Origin: Theristus sp. LFF4_11
Lineage: Eukaryota > Nematoda > Chromadorea > Monhysterida > Xyalidae
Direction: 5' to 3'
NCBI GenBank assembly: GCA_030248135.1
Contig: JASANC010000124.1
Coordinates: 173,596-237,595 of the forward strand
Length of the DNA stretch: 64,000 nt
Position 1 is the first letter of the stretch. Every line of letters starts with the position of its first letter. The notes under the pieces were generated by a model. That model was given only the letters and a program-made list of their open reading frames with translations, had not been told where the DNA came from and did not search any database. Of the stretch, positions 1 to 15,000 are shown in pieces. The position numbers and the translations under genes were made by a program.

Positions 1-6
1 GTGTAC

Positions 7-3000
7 CGAATTGTGTGTTTGCGTGCAGCAACTGATGCTGCAGCAGTTGCATGGCATCGCTCAACGCTTGCTGTCTCAGTCTGAAATGGTTGCTCATCAG
101 CGCCATCACGTCAAACGCACGACATGCCTCGCGCAAACGGGCACCGCCAAGCGCCAGCTGACGCTCCAATCGGCGCGTCGACTCTTCGGCGGCTGAAAGT
201 CGTTGCACATCACAGTCTGTCCGTGCAAAGACCAAGCTTGCACCAACCAGCGAGCCTGCGTGCGTCTGCGGCGCTGTGCGTGTCCGTGCGCTGTTGTTCA
301 CCGAGCGCCTTGCACTGGTCGCCCGTGTCTGCGCTCGAGCTCGGCATCGTGTCGCAAATCGTCTCGTCCGTTTCGTCAGCAGCCGCCGGCGCAGACGTTG
401 ACGCTGCACTGCTCTCAGTGGCTGCCGCTGTTCTGCTCGTCGTCTGCTTGGTCTTGTCCGACGCTGTGCCGCTGTTGCTCGTTGCTGTCCGCTGGATTTT
501 CGTTTTCGACGTGCCAACAGTCGCGCCTGCCACATCGAAACAAAAAAAACCAATTTCTGAATTTCAATTTTTCAAAAAACCAGTGCAGTTCAAAAAAATG
601 AGCAATCATTTTTATTACAAATCTGTTGAGTCACCAACTTCAACAAAGCACGCCGTTTAGTATACCTGGTCTCACAATATCCACTTAGACCACTTCAAGA
701 AGTTTATTCTTTTGTTTATTTGTTTGTGTAGCGCTCTTCAGTAAAGTTGAACCAGCAGCGAAACCAACTATAGCACGGTTAGTCAAGTCTACAAACAACC
801 GGAATCACTGGCTTTATTACCTGGTCCACAATGACTTCAAGTACTGTTAGCAAGAATTCGCTGACTTATGTTACGGTTTGCATTGCATTGAGGCGGTAAA
901 AAGCACCAAAGAAAACACTAAGCGACTTGCTCAGGCAACACCAGAAATCGTGTGCGTCTGCGTTTGCCCGACAAACAAAGAGAAATACAGCCTCAGATCT
1001 TTGGCAATAAATTCCGCGTTAGAAAACTCCAAACACTGGCGCACAAAACGCCGAGCAAATATTTACCATTACAAATGTTAGCATATCACTCTCTGTGAAT
1101 GCAACAAAAAGGCGCACACATACGACACGTCTGGTGCTCATGTTCATATTCAACAAAAAAACTGTGAAACGATTATTACGGCCACAGAACATTTCGCACC
1201 TCGCAAAAACGGGCGTCACGCCCAGTGACAGTAAAAAAACATTGCTGTGCAAATTTATCGCCCAGTTAGACGGTACTGGAACAAGCAAACGAAAAAACAA
1301 GCCACTGACCGCCATTGGATGCAGCGGAAGCGGCCTTCGGTGGCAATTTGCTAGTTGTTTTCACAGAGGCAGACGATTTAGATGACGAAGCGATTGAGGC
1401 AACCGATGAGGCACTGGCACTGGGCGCTTGAGAAAGGGACGTTGTGCGCGACGACTGGGCCGTGCTTGAAACGGAGCCTTTCAACTGCGACGTCGACGGT
1501 GTTGTTGAGTGGTTGCTGACCAGCGAGCCTTGGCTGCCAATCGCAGCACTCCGCGCGAGACGAGACGGCGGCCGCTTGGAAAGGCCGTTCGTGCTCGCAG
1601 TGCCGTTCTGCTGCGCCACTCGAGTGCCCTTGGTGACAGCTGGCTTCGGCTGGCCGCCAGTGGTGGCGTCCGGCTCAGTCATGCCGTTCGTGTTGCTCGT
1701 CGTCGATGCACGACGCTCTAGAACCGGTAATCAAATAAGTTTCATAATTCAGACGGGGTTTCGTTTTGCAAGAAAATAAAAAAAGTTACTCGATTAGTTT
1801 GACCGATCCCACTGAATGTTAGTTACGAACCAACCGCGCAGGCGTGCATCCAGCGAATGGAAGCGGAAACGTTGTGAAAAAACTGTGCTGACTCTAAAAC
1901 TGCACGATACGAACACAAAACATCGAACCACGTTCAAATTTATCCGACAAAAAACGGCAACGAAACATGTGTCATGTTAGCATAGAAAGCGGAACAGCCC
2001 TACCGAATGTTGCGCAAACCAATAAGGGCACACGCAAATAAAATGAGGCATGTTTTGAAAGCACGCGATGTATTCGGTTACTGCTGGCTTCATTCCGACC
2101 GTGTTCCTCCCTGCCACCCAAAATACACAATGCTAGCAGCCAGGTTCCCTTCATCAGACTGACTCCATTTCTCGTCTTGCTAATTTCAGCGACTTTTATT
2201 GAACAAAAAAAAGCATCGGACCAAAATTGAATCGAACGTGTTTTTAGCCAAATAGAACCAAACCAGCGCTGTAGCTACATTTGAAGGAACTATGCAACAT
2301 TAATTTTTTTTGTTGCAAGTAACGCTTCCTCAGCTACAGTGGTTTGATACCGAAAGACAATCAGTCGAGCACATTTTCCCAACCTTCTGCCAAAAGCTGA
2401 AGCGCAAACAAAACGTTGACAAGAACGAATTTGAGTTTCTTGAACTGTGAATTGAGTGGATACGATCAATACTAATTCAGCAACTTTTTCACCACAAAAT
2501 ACAAACTGTGCTGTGACAATCACATTTTTCAAAAGTTCCATTTCAAAAGTCTGTCTCCCGTCCATTCATCCATAGTAACGCCACACGGGAATTATCGATC
2601 AAACAGTGATGACTGATTGATAACGAAAGCTGACAAACTGACAACAAACTTGCACAGCACAGCAAACAAACGCACTTTGCGGCGCAGCCTTCGGCGGCGG
2701 CATCAGCGACTGCCTCGGTTTCGCAGGTGTTTTCTTGGGTGCCGGTGGTTTTGCGGCCACGTTGGACGCCTTCGCCGGGGCCAACGGTTTTTTGGCGACT
2801 GACGTGCTGCCAGCAGTGGGCATCGTGTCTACTGAAAAGTGTAGTACAAGTGTGAAAAAACACGAATGCACGCAATGTTTGCATACACACACCAAACGAC
2901 TCTCATAATCTGCACTGCGGTTGTAGGCTAAGTATAAACATTGACCGCTAAGAAACATTACAAGAGCGCGCGACAAAACAAGCACAGTGTTTTACTTTTT

Positions 3001-6000
3001 GACTGACGGTTGTTGTAAAACTCAAGAGATTCAGCACTTTTTTCAACTTTCAAGTCAAACTTGCGCCACCCGCAAGCGTTTCTGACAAGAATAGTAATGC
3101 AGTTTCTGACTATAATGCCGTTTATTCTCATCGTTTGTGGTTTGGCTGCGGCAACGAAACCAATGAAAATAGTGCGCGGCAGAATAAAATTAAAACGAAA
3201 CGCAGAGCGCACGTACACACCCGCTGCGAGCAAAAATGATTAGAAAATCATGCTGCCGAATGCAAACAAAGTGTATAGAATTTTTTTTTTCAAAGTCAAA
3301 AATCCTATAAATCAGCGTGCGGTTTTGAACATAAACGGTTATCGAAACGAACCCCAAGTTGAAGTGAACCTTACAGCTTGTTCAGCAAACTGACAGATTT
3401 TCAGACGGTGAAAGTTAAAAACCGTAAAAAAGGGCAAGGCCGAAACACTACTGTCCGCTCAGTCCTCCCGTCAGTCGAAAACAACCTACACACCAGCACG
3501 CAGTACGTAACAGCATTGTTGGCCGTTGCCATGCTGTTAAAACAAATTAACGACACCGAAAGAATACACAATGAACGCAAGAGCATTAGCAATGGCGGAA
3601 TACGTTAAAAGAGTGAGAGACAGCGCTACACGGAAAACAGAATCAGAAATGAACCACAGAAACACAAGAAACAAGCCTGTGCAAGCACTAAGCAGGCTCT
3701 GTTTGCGGCATTCTTTCGCACGTTTCTCTGTTCATCTCTGTGCGTGCATGAAAATCACATGCTGCGATGTGTTTCGTGAAACTGAATCAAGACACGCGAA
3801 ACGAACTGAGCGCGCTCGAAATACACAGTAGCAATAACTGTGGCAAGTTGCACAGAAGCAGACCTGCGAAGGAAAAGCAGCAGCAGCTGATAACCGATGA
3901 GCGAACATTGCACAGCATCTCAGATATGCAAGTTTGTGCGCACGCAAGCGAGCACTCAAGTGCATGCATCACTCTGGCGCTCACTGCAAATCCTGATTTC
4001 ATCAAGATAACACACGCCGCAGAATTGTTGCTGGCTGCTAAACACGTCAGACGAGCTGTGTTGAACGCAAAAAAACACAGACACTGCAACTGAAACCATT
4101 GCAGTAAATCAGTTTAACTGGAAACGAAATTCGAAACGAAAACAGAGAGCATCATCCAATGCGACATGAAAGCTCGCTTCTTTGTGAGGATGGCGAAACG
4201 GCCGCGAAAACGATCCAAAAAAGAGCTCGGAATTCTTTGGGTAAGAGACTGCTATTATACAAAAGTATTTGAACCAAAACCGAACAGAAATATTTGATCA
4301 TCACTCCTTCGGGAAATGAAAAGTTCGAAAAAGACGAATAAAACAGATTAGTTGCGCTCAAGCAATACGTGGCGAGCATGACCGCTGAAAACGGCAATAT
4401 GCAAACAAACGCAGAGGCAAACTGGCCTGAAAACTGACTCAGCACTGGCAGTGCAACCTGGGCGCTACAAACATGGTGCGCCATCCGTGGCAAAGGTTGC
4501 AAGGAAAAAGAGGGCAGGCAAGACGCTATGTAGAAAAATGATCGATTACGATTGCGACGAAACGCTGTTCACTTGAAACCGTTGACTTGCATTAGCTCAC
4601 ACACAGACAAATTGCGCTGAAGAAAACAATCAACCGACCAGTTCACTGGTGTAGATGTGAAAAAGCGATACCGGTTTGGCAAAGTCTGGCCTCCGTTGAA
4701 GCAACTGAAAAAGTCTTGTCCTCAATTTTCAAACAAGTTTGACTTTGACACTAATAGGACGTTTTATTTGACTTGATTCACAGTATTTTAACCGATTGAA
4801 TGAAATTGATAATAATAACACCGGGTGCGTGCGAAATTGAATTACTGCATTCAACTTTGGCAGACATCAGAAACATGTGACCGGTTTCAATCGAAAGCAA
4901 GCACTAACTGAAACTAAACGTCGTTCTCGGCAAAAACCCACTTTAAATGAGAAGAAATAAGTACACATTCATCGGATTGCCGAATATCTTGAAGATAAGT
5001 GAGTTGTTGCACTTTTCTCAACTGAAGCACAACAATATAAAAAATCAAGCTGAGGAAAAATGAAGAAAAAACAAACAACCATTTCCAACGGTATAGCCAA
5101 GTGGTGATTGATGAATTCAGCGAAAATTGCACCGGCTAAAACATTTTTTCTCGAAAACAACGAGCCACGCCGAGGTCTTTACATCAAAATTTATGTCACC
5201 ACGCCACCCCGATACGGTTTTTGTGTTCAGTTCAGCAAATAATGCACCAAACCAGGAAAACTTGACCATGTTACTCGGTAAGTCGAAAAAAACTCTTTTC
5301 ACAAACCACTTTCTTTTGTTCGGCTCAGCTCAACAACTTGTACATTAACTGAAAAAAACCAAACACTTCTAAGGGCTAAATTTCAAACAAAACTGCAGTA
5401 TTTTTGACAACTTCAAGCAAAAGATCTTGATTCCCATCGTGATGATAACGCTATGCTGATTTTGAAACGGGTAAAAGCAGCGGGATAAATGCAATATAAA
5501 AATCAATGCGGGCCAAATACGAATGTTGTGTTGTGAAACAATGCTGAGTGCGCATGCCTGCGATGGTGAGACTGAGAGAGATACGTGACAGACTGGCTGA
5601 CTATCGATTGAAAAAAATGAGCACGAGTTTACGTAATTGAACAACGCAACCAACGAACGAGGTGAACTGAAAGGAAAATCATGAGACGCAGTGGATGCAT
5701 GTTGACAAAGCAACAGACTGCGATAAAAACAATCAATGCAAGGGCACATCACACAACACACCAACAATCGCACGAAAGCACACAAATTCTGTTTGACCTG
5801 TGCTTTTTGGTGTTTGCACGCAGACAGGTTGCCAATTGCCAGTGAGCAAACAAACGCAAAACGAGTTTTCACCCGCACATTATCAAAAAAATCGTTGCTA
5901 CAAACGAGCATTATTGAAAAAATAACAATTGCGTAAAGTTCGTTCCTCTGGCCTGCTGACTGAATCTGTGAGATGTGAAATGGGAAAATATGCCCAATGT

Positions 6001-9000
6001 TCAATGCCACAATGTCTATAAGGCCGTAACGCAACTTGAAATTATTTTCATTTGCTCTCGCTTCACCCGTTTTTTACTGCATTGAAGTTGATCAAGATGA
6101 GGCAGAACATGAATGCGTCAGAACGCGGTGCAAAACAACCAACAGTTTTTTATATTGTTACATCGCAAGGATCGCTAGCTTTCTAGGTTTTTTTACGACA
6201 TAAACTTGTGCAAAAACATCACACAACACTTGTTGGAGAGAACACATAAAACGCACATCGTTAAAGGAAATCGCACGTTTTATGGCGTATTTATGAGGCC
6301 ATAGCCGGAATAAAATCAAATGCCGGGATAATCAATTAAGCCGGTCAGAAGTTGACTTGAACCAAAATGTTCAACTTTGAAACTGAAACGTCGCACTAAA
6401 AACGTAACGAGGAACGGTTCCCGTGGGATCATAATGCCACACTGCACAGCTGTGAAAATACGACCAGTAAATAGAAACGTGGAAGCAGTGGCATGGCATG
6501 GCAGCACACAGTTTTATAACGCACCAGTGACTTCCGGTCTGTAACGACTTGGGGGACTACATGGAAACCACACAGCATGCATGGGACGAAGTCGGTGCAG
6601 CAAAACAAAATATTGTTTCTGATTGATAATCAATGCAGCCTGGTAGTGCAATATGAATAAATGCGCTGTTTTGGGACTGCAGCAATTGCGCTGCTTTGTA
6701 CGTTTCACATTCTGTCCAACCAACCGCGAGACTCGGCCGCTGACGCTGCTGCAGGCTCCGTTGCTGGTGCGCGCATGATTTCAGCCAGCGCACTCTTCAC
6801 CTGCTTCTTCGGCTTTGCCTTCTCAGCCTGCATGCTTGCCTTGAGTTGCTGCATGATCTGCTGCTGTTTGCTCGGCGGCTTCGCTGGACGTGCGGCTGCC
6901 TGCACCGCCGGACTCTTTGCTGACAACAGGCTCGCTTTCACCTGCAGCAATCGCAGAAACAGTGCTGTGCACGCAAACACACCTCGCAACAGCCATAGGC
7001 CTTTACTGGCTGCCAGGAATACTGAGCCTCGGAATATTTGTGAGTTGCGGCACTGAACTTCCTAGCGCAGCCCGATAACACGAAGATGCTGGCTACAAAG
7101 GCAACTGCTTACCTTGCTGACAGCGAGCGGTTTGCCGGTTGGTGCAGCTGTGGTGCGCTTAGTGCTGGCGGTTGTTGAGGCTGCCTGTGGCTTGCTGCTC
7201 GTTGGCGTTGACTCGGATTCATCTCTGATGGGACTCAACGTCAACGTGTCGTCTGAAACAAAACACAAATACAATCAAATGCAGCCAAACACCAAAGAAA
7301 CGTGCAGCGAAGCAACCTGGTCGCTTGGTCCTGGAGCGGTCGGCCGAGGCAGCCAATGGCGTGGAATGCATGCTGAGCGATGCAGCCGCAGGATCACTGC
7401 TGGGTGGCGCGGTACTGCTGCTGGAATGTGCTGCTGGCTCGCTTGATCCGGGTGACACAAACACAGCTGCTGCCGCTGCTTCACTGGATACGCTCTTATG
7501 ATCGGGCTGCACTGGCCCTTCCTGCAACAAACAAACGCAGTTTTTTGGTGATAACCTAAAAGTAAAAACCACAATGCACACACACACACAGCCAGCATCG
7601 AAACAGGTGTAGGTTGTTTTATTTTACTGCTCAATGTTATCTGTTCTCGAATGTAAAAATTGGGCACTCTTATCAAAAAAAAACAGAAAAACACAAACTA
7701 AGTGGTACAGTTCTAAATCAAGTAAGTTGTAGTTAGCTGGTTCTCAGCTTCTTGCAATGAAAACCGACTAACAAACAACGAGCAAGCGTGCATATTGTAC
7801 AACAGTGTCAAAAGCACACAAGCAAAGTGAGCATCTCGATGTTGCGCTCTATTTCAGGATACCATTCGGCCAACGATGACGTGCATGGCGCACAACTAAG
7901 CGTGACTCAGCGGCATTATTGGTAGAAACAAAACGCTCACATTCGCTCGAGCACACACACAAACACACATTGAAACTGGCAGACACTATCGATTGCCTTT
8001 TGTGTTCCGCGCAGTCAGCCAGAGCCAGAAAAACAGCACCCGCACATTTATCATAATAAATGCATTGCATCTCTCTCTGTCTGTTCGTCTGCCCGTCACC
8101 AAAAGCAAAAAGTCGACAACACAAACTCATGAAAACTTGGGCACGGATTCAAACAACTCGATAAAACCATTGCGCAAATGGTGCTCGGATCAGATTAAAT
8201 CGAAGAAGACGAGTGTCATGCCAGCAGGCGCGTATTTTTCAGCGCAAAAAATAATGAGACGGACAAAAATGCAGTTTGGCGTAAAAATCGGAACAACACT
8301 GCGAGCAACCTGCGCTGCTGTTTGTTGCAGAGAGCCAGCGGATGTGCGCACGACACTGACGACGGTGCCCTCGTGCGAAGTGCTCGAACTGTGCGAGTGC
8401 TGCGATGAGGCAAACTGGTCGGCAACCAGGCAGAACTGCTGCTGGCCACGGTCGGCACTGGACTCGCGCGAGTCCTCGTGGTAGCCGGTGTCAACGCTGC
8501 CCGCGGACACTGGTCGGTCGTGCTCATCACGCCCTGCTGTCGTTGCTGTGGGTGCGTCTGCAAACAACAACACTGGTCGCGCAACGCACTGCACACACTG
8601 GTGCAACCGGATACAGAAGCTGTAGATTCGGTGACACCCAACCACTGAAGTCTATTTTTACCTTCTTCGTCTGCGATCGTTTCAGCAGCTGTCTTCAGCT
8701 CTTCATCTTCAATGCCATCCGCGCTGTATGTGGCATTTCTGAAATATAATAAAAAAATTTCCACTGTTTCCAAAAGTCTTTTGACAAAAGATGCAAAAAT
8801 TGTAATAAAAAATACCGGATAACGACGGCAGGTTTCACATGTTCTGGTTGTTCGTCTTTGGCAGCCACCATTTGCGACAGCAAGCCGTCGGATGAACTGT
8901 CGTCAAGCAATTCGCGAACAAGCACGCTGGAAGACGCCAGATCGTACGTTGTGTTCAGCGTCGCGCCCGCTTGAGAATGCTCCAAACGAAACGCTGAAAT

Positions 9001-12000
9001 GAAATCGTGAAAAAGCAACAGCCACATTTTGGCAAAATAGCTTCCTTCTTCAGAAATGATGCAGAACAAAAACAACCCCAGTGAAGCGCACTTTGATCGC
9101 CAGTGCTTCTGTCGGAGTTTTGCATCTCTTTGACAGCCTTTGCTTTCACGTCGTCGTCGTCAGCTCCGTCAGGCTCAGTTTGCTGGTGAGCGCTTGCGAC
9201 TGCGACCGACGGAGCATCGATCGGCGACTCTCTGATGGTGCTCGTTGATTCCAGCATCACTTGATCTTCGTACGACAAAAACTCCAACAAGTCTGCAGCT
9301 GGCAAATCGAAGCTGTTCTCGCGCGTCGTCGCGTCCGGCGTCATCAGACTCATGTAGCCGGTTTTAACTGCATTTACAAAACATGTTCTCAGTACAGTCG
9401 AACTGTCAATAGGTAACCAGCTGATTGGTTGGTGATCACGTGATAATGCGTTCTGTGCAAGCATTGCTGCAGGGCCTGAGTCTGTCCTGCCCTGCACAGA
9501 AAGCATGCAAGCAACCAATTAGCTGATTGCCTATAAATTTAAGTTTGACTGCAGGTTGGAAGCGCACGCACGATGGGCGAAGTGGTGCAGGGGTAGTGTT
9601 ACGCAACTTTGAATGAGGTGAACACGTGTGTGCTGAGCTCACTGCTTTCCTTGACCCCACCTATGCCCATAGTTGTTCCAGAGCTGAGGGGTTTGGGGGG
9701 GGGAGGGGCGATACGGATAGCTGAAGCAAATTTTCCAGATAGATAGCTGCAAAATTGGGGGGGGGGGGCGCGGGGAAAGGCATGTGATTTTGGGGGGTCA
9801 ACTTTTTGAAATTAGATAGATAGTTAGCTAAAACGCTAAAAAGCAATAAAAACAGTTAAATAATGCTTAAAATACTAAAAATCAAGTGTAAATGCGTATT
9901 TAACCTAAAATTAGCGAATTTTTCAAGAATTGCGAGCAAAAAATAGTCAATTTTAGTCAAAAATTGACTCATTTCATGTCTTCGAAAACAAATTTTTTTA
10001 GATAAATAGCTGGCTGGGAAAATGTTTGAGATAGATAGTAGCTGAGCTGAAAAATCTTCTCTTATAGACATAGATTCGAAATTTTTTTTGGGGGAGGGCG
10101 GCCAGGCCAGCCTAGGGTTAGGGGCTTTGAAAAAAAAATTTTTTTTATTTTTTTTTCGTTTTTTTTTTTTTTAAATTTGGATTTTTTTTAAACTTAAAAA
10201 AAAATTGAAAAATTTTTCTTCTACTTTGCTCTGAAAATTCGATTTATGGCATAATTTTTTGAAAGTTCAAACCAAATTTTCTTCCCAACTTCTTTGTGTG
10301 CTTAGGTACATGTCATTATTTGGTCATTTTGACCGACGTACTCCATGTTTTTCGATTTGGATGACTTCTAGAGTCAATTTTTAGCGTTGAAATGACTTAA
10401 CTGAATTGAAATATCGTTTCAGAAATCGTTTTCTTGCAACTTAGAACATGTTTTTTCAGTCGGTAGGCCATGAGATGAACATGATATCTTGTTGATTGGC
10501 GTACGTTATAGGTCTACAATGGAGTTGTGCGATATATTGTTAAACAATTGGAGCGGGGATGTTGGTTAATACCACATCACACGACCGTTTTTCAGATACC
10601 CGATAACATGGCCACATGTTAAAACTTGTGTGCTGAGCTAAACTAACGTGTTAAACTTGCGTCTGTCAGTTGCCCGCAACGTGATCGCGAAATCATGGTA
10701 CGTGTTTTCGATACGATGATTTGAAGAGTGGGCTCTCGCCATGTGGCAGATAGCATAGCTGGTTGAACCTGAAAGTAAGTGTCTTGGGGGGGGGGCGACC
10801 GGGTCGACAGGGGTTGCCGACTTAGCTACAGCAAACAGGAATTTTTGAACACAGTCAAATTTTGGTAATTTTCTAAAGAGGAACAACTAAGAACGGTTCA
10901 ATATTCAAGTACACGTCGAAAATTGTCCTGTTTTACTGTTGAAAATGCAACTTTCCCTCTATGAAATGGACATAATTTCAATAAAACACGATTTTCGCTC
11001 TTATAGTTTTCCGGATCGTTCTGAAAATAGTCTAGATGAACTCAGCTCGACGAGACGCTTCGAACAAACCTAACTTGTAAAAAAAAATTTAAAAAAAAAA
11101 ATTTTTTTAATTTAAAAAAAAATCCGGATTTTTTTTCCCTATCCCTAGGCCAGCCCCCCCCATTTAAGAAGCATTGTAGAATACCAGATTTAAAACGTAT
11201 CATCTCAATTTGCTGAACTTTCCCTTGCTCTTAAACCATAAAAAGTCCCGTTACTGCTGAAAGCACACCTGTTCTTCTTCGTACGTCGAGTCGTAGTCGT
11301 CTTCGTGCTCTTGGCTGGTATCCCACAACTGTGCCCATGCCCTATATTTGCCCCCTTCCCCTACACCATACAACCGTGGCTGAGCGTCTGATCCTAGCCC
11401 AACTTCAACGGCAAGAGCATTGTCAACATTTTGCAATTCAAGAAGTTGGCTGTTTGCGGTTTCGCCAGGTAGACGCATACCGCGGTGCCCATAGTTGTTC
11501 TTGGGGGGGGGGGCTGGGGGGCCGCTCCCCCCAAAAATTTTCGAATCTATCTCTATCAAAGAAGATCGGCTCAGCTATTATCTATCTAAAAAAATTTCCC
11601 AGCCAGCTATCTATCAAAAAAAAATTTGTCTTCGAAGACAAATGAGTCAGACCAAAATTGACTGTTTTTGCTCAAAATTCTTGAAAAATTTTGCTAATTT
11701 TAGGTTAAATACGCATTTATACTTGATTTCTAGTGTATTTTTAGCATTATTATGCTGTTTTTTTATAGCTTGTTAGCGTTTTAGCTATCTATCTATCAAA
11801 TTTCAAAAATGTTGACCGCCCCCCCCCAAAGTCACATGCCCCCCCGCGGCACCACCCCCAAAATTTTCCAGCTATCTATCTGGAAAATTTGCTCCAGCTA
11901 TCTATATCGGCCCCCCCATACCCCTCGGCTCTGGAACAACTGTGGCGGTGCCCCCTGGCTCGTCAGTGCGACGGACACCAGGCTGAACTGCCGAAGCTGT

Positions 12001-15000
12001 TTTACCACAGACAGATAAGACTCAAGAAAGCACAGCACAGCACAACACAACACACAATTTTCGTTGTCACTTGCCAGCAGTTGCGGAAACGGGGGATTGC
12101 TGTTCTTGTTGTTTCTGCTGTACATCGGCGGAAACTCGTCTCGAGTCAACACCCGAACCAGAACTGAGACTTGAATTGTCGTTTATCATGGACGGCGGCT
12201 CAATGTCAAACAAATTCTCAACCGACTCGCTTTGAGCGCTGCCCATTTTTGTTGATGGAGTTCTCTGAAAAGTGAAACTGGAAACATAAAATTGCACTGT
12301 TGAAAAAACTCTGGTGCTTAGGGACATTTTCTAAGCATTTTTAAGCAGTATTTAGCATATAAATGGTGTTTCAGAAGTAGTGGGAAGGTGTTTGACGCGT
12401 TATTGCTCGAGTTGTATTGATATTGATTTATTGAACCATTTCTAAAATTTTGGACAGCTGTTTAGGAAGACTTTTATTTTATATTTATTCATTTATTTAA
12501 CTTAGATTTGTGCAAAATTTCAGACCAATTCATTCACATGCACACGAATGACAGAACAAAACACAAAGTTTCAAAAATGGACCAGAAAATACCAGATCAC
12601 ACGACACGACCACCAGGGTTCAAAATATTTTTGAACTTTAAAATTTCCAAAAAATCGGGATTTAAAAAAAATTAATTATGGATCCACATGCTGCTAAGGT
12701 TGGCACGTTTTATGATATTACGCTCCAGTTAACTCACGCTCCAACATTGGATGTTCTCGGACATTGCTAAAACGGACCTAAACCTAAAAGCCAAACCGAA
12801 GCCTAAGCTTAAACAAAACCTGTTCCTAACCTAATCCTAACCTAAGCCAAGCCTTTTTAAGAAGCAAGAATAAAAATAACTGCGTTTTGAACGAGTTTTT
12901 GTTGAGGGCGGAGCGTGTGCACGCGCGCCAGTGGATCATGAGCAATGAGCAATGCGGATGCGGGGCAGGTGCATATCATAATGAAGCGTTGCGTGCTGCT
13001 AAAGGTGTCCAAATTGACGTCGGAAACTAATTTTCATGAAAGTTTTTGTCAACTTTTAATGGGCAAAACAGTCTTATTTGGTTCTGAAAGTGCAATATTC
13101 GAACTCAGCGCGTCAGCGCGGTTCGAATGCACTTATTTTTGTCGCCCATCCGATTTTCCTCCGACATTTACCTTTTTACGATTTTTACCTTTTTTTCGAA
13201 CCCTACACCGGACAACAAAAAGGACAACACTCGGCGCTAACCCATTTTAGCATAGTTGTTCTAGGGGGGGGGGGCCTGGGGGGGCCGCCCCCCCCCAAAA
13301 AAAATTTTCGAATCTATCTCTATCAAACAGGTTTTTTCGGCTCAGCTATTATCTATCTAAAAAATTTTCTCAGCCAGCTATCTATCTGAAAATTTTTGTC
13401 TTCGAAGACATAAAATGAGTCAATTTTTGACCAAAATAGACCATTTTTGCTCGTAATTCTTGAAAATTTCGCTAATTTTAGGTAAAATACGCGTTTATAC
13501 TTGATTTTTAGTGTATTTTTAGCATTATTTTGCTGTTTTTATAGCTTTTTAGCGTTTTAGCTATCTATCTATCAAATTTCAAAACTTTGACCGCCCCCCC
13601 CCCCAAAGTCACATGCCCCCCCCCGCGCCCCCCCACCCATTTTCCAGCTATCTATCTATCTGGAAAAATTGCTCCAGCTATCTATATCGGCCCCCCCAAC
13701 CCCTCGGCTCTGGAACAACTATGCATTTTAGGATTTGTATACATACTTAAAAGTGATTTTTTTGATTTCTGATAAATGGTTGCTTGCAATGAGTCGTTGT
13801 AGGTTCCTAATCCTAAACCTAATCCTAATCCTAAGCCAAGCCTTTTTCATGAGGTGAAAATGATCAATTTAGTTTTTGCATTTTTTTCTTTCCTGTGTTA
13901 AAGGGCAGGGGCCACCGCTACTGCACATGCACCTGTTTTAATAATGATGCATTACGGCATTTTAGTGCATGTTTGAAAAAAATAATATAGCAAAAAAATA
14001 TTTTAGTGCAGCAAAAATATTGGCGCTTTCCTATTTTAGCGCTACTTTCCACAAATAAAGTAACTTTCCACAAATAAAGCAACTTTCATATTAAGTTTAT
14101 AAAAAAGATAATATTAACGACGTGAGTGGGCTCACATGAGGTGACACAGGACTAACTAACGAATTAACCAATCAACAACTAGAAGGCAGAAACACAAACC
14201 AACCATACGCGGCCACTACTACCAATCAGAAGCGAGTAGCTTACGTCTGCACGCACGCATGAAGACTGCAGTCTCGAGGCCCAAGCACGAGGCGTAAGAA
14301 TGGCATCACACGTTATAACAATAAAATGCACCTCAAAAACTGAGAAATGCTACTGCAACGTATTCGAGCGCACCAACATGCGGTGCGGAGCTGTGGATTC
14401 AAGATTCAAGATTCAATTTTTATTTGAATTCAAGATTATGGAAAACGGAGAAAATCACAAAAAAACAGAGCTTTGGAAGAAAGAACGTCTAATTCTTTCC
14501 ATTGTCCGGTTTGCATCGGAATTTTTGAACGAAAAGGTTTTTTATTGTCAACAGGACAAAAAAACAGGTTTGAACGCCTGTGCGGCAACGTTCAGCTTCA
14601 CAGCAAGACAACATGCCTGTCTGACAACAATGTCTGCGACAACAATAAACTTTACAAACAACTTTACATACACTCGCAAAACACCGGGTCCCTTGTGGCT
14701 TCATAGCCCGGGATGGTTGATTTTGTGAGATTCTGCTTTCTAGGTTCGCTGATGTTTTGCCCAGACTATAAGATCTGTCTGTGGTAAAACAGCTTCGGCA
14801 GTTCTGCCTGGTGTCCGTCGCACTGACGAGCCAGGGGGCACCGCGGTATGCGTCTACCTGGCGAAACCGCAAACAGCGAACTTCTTGTATTGCATACACT
14901 CGCAAAACACCGGGTCCCTTGTGGCTTCATAGCCCGGGATGGTTGATTTTGTGAGATTCTGCTTTCTAGGTTCGCTGATGTTTTGCCCAGACTATAAGAT

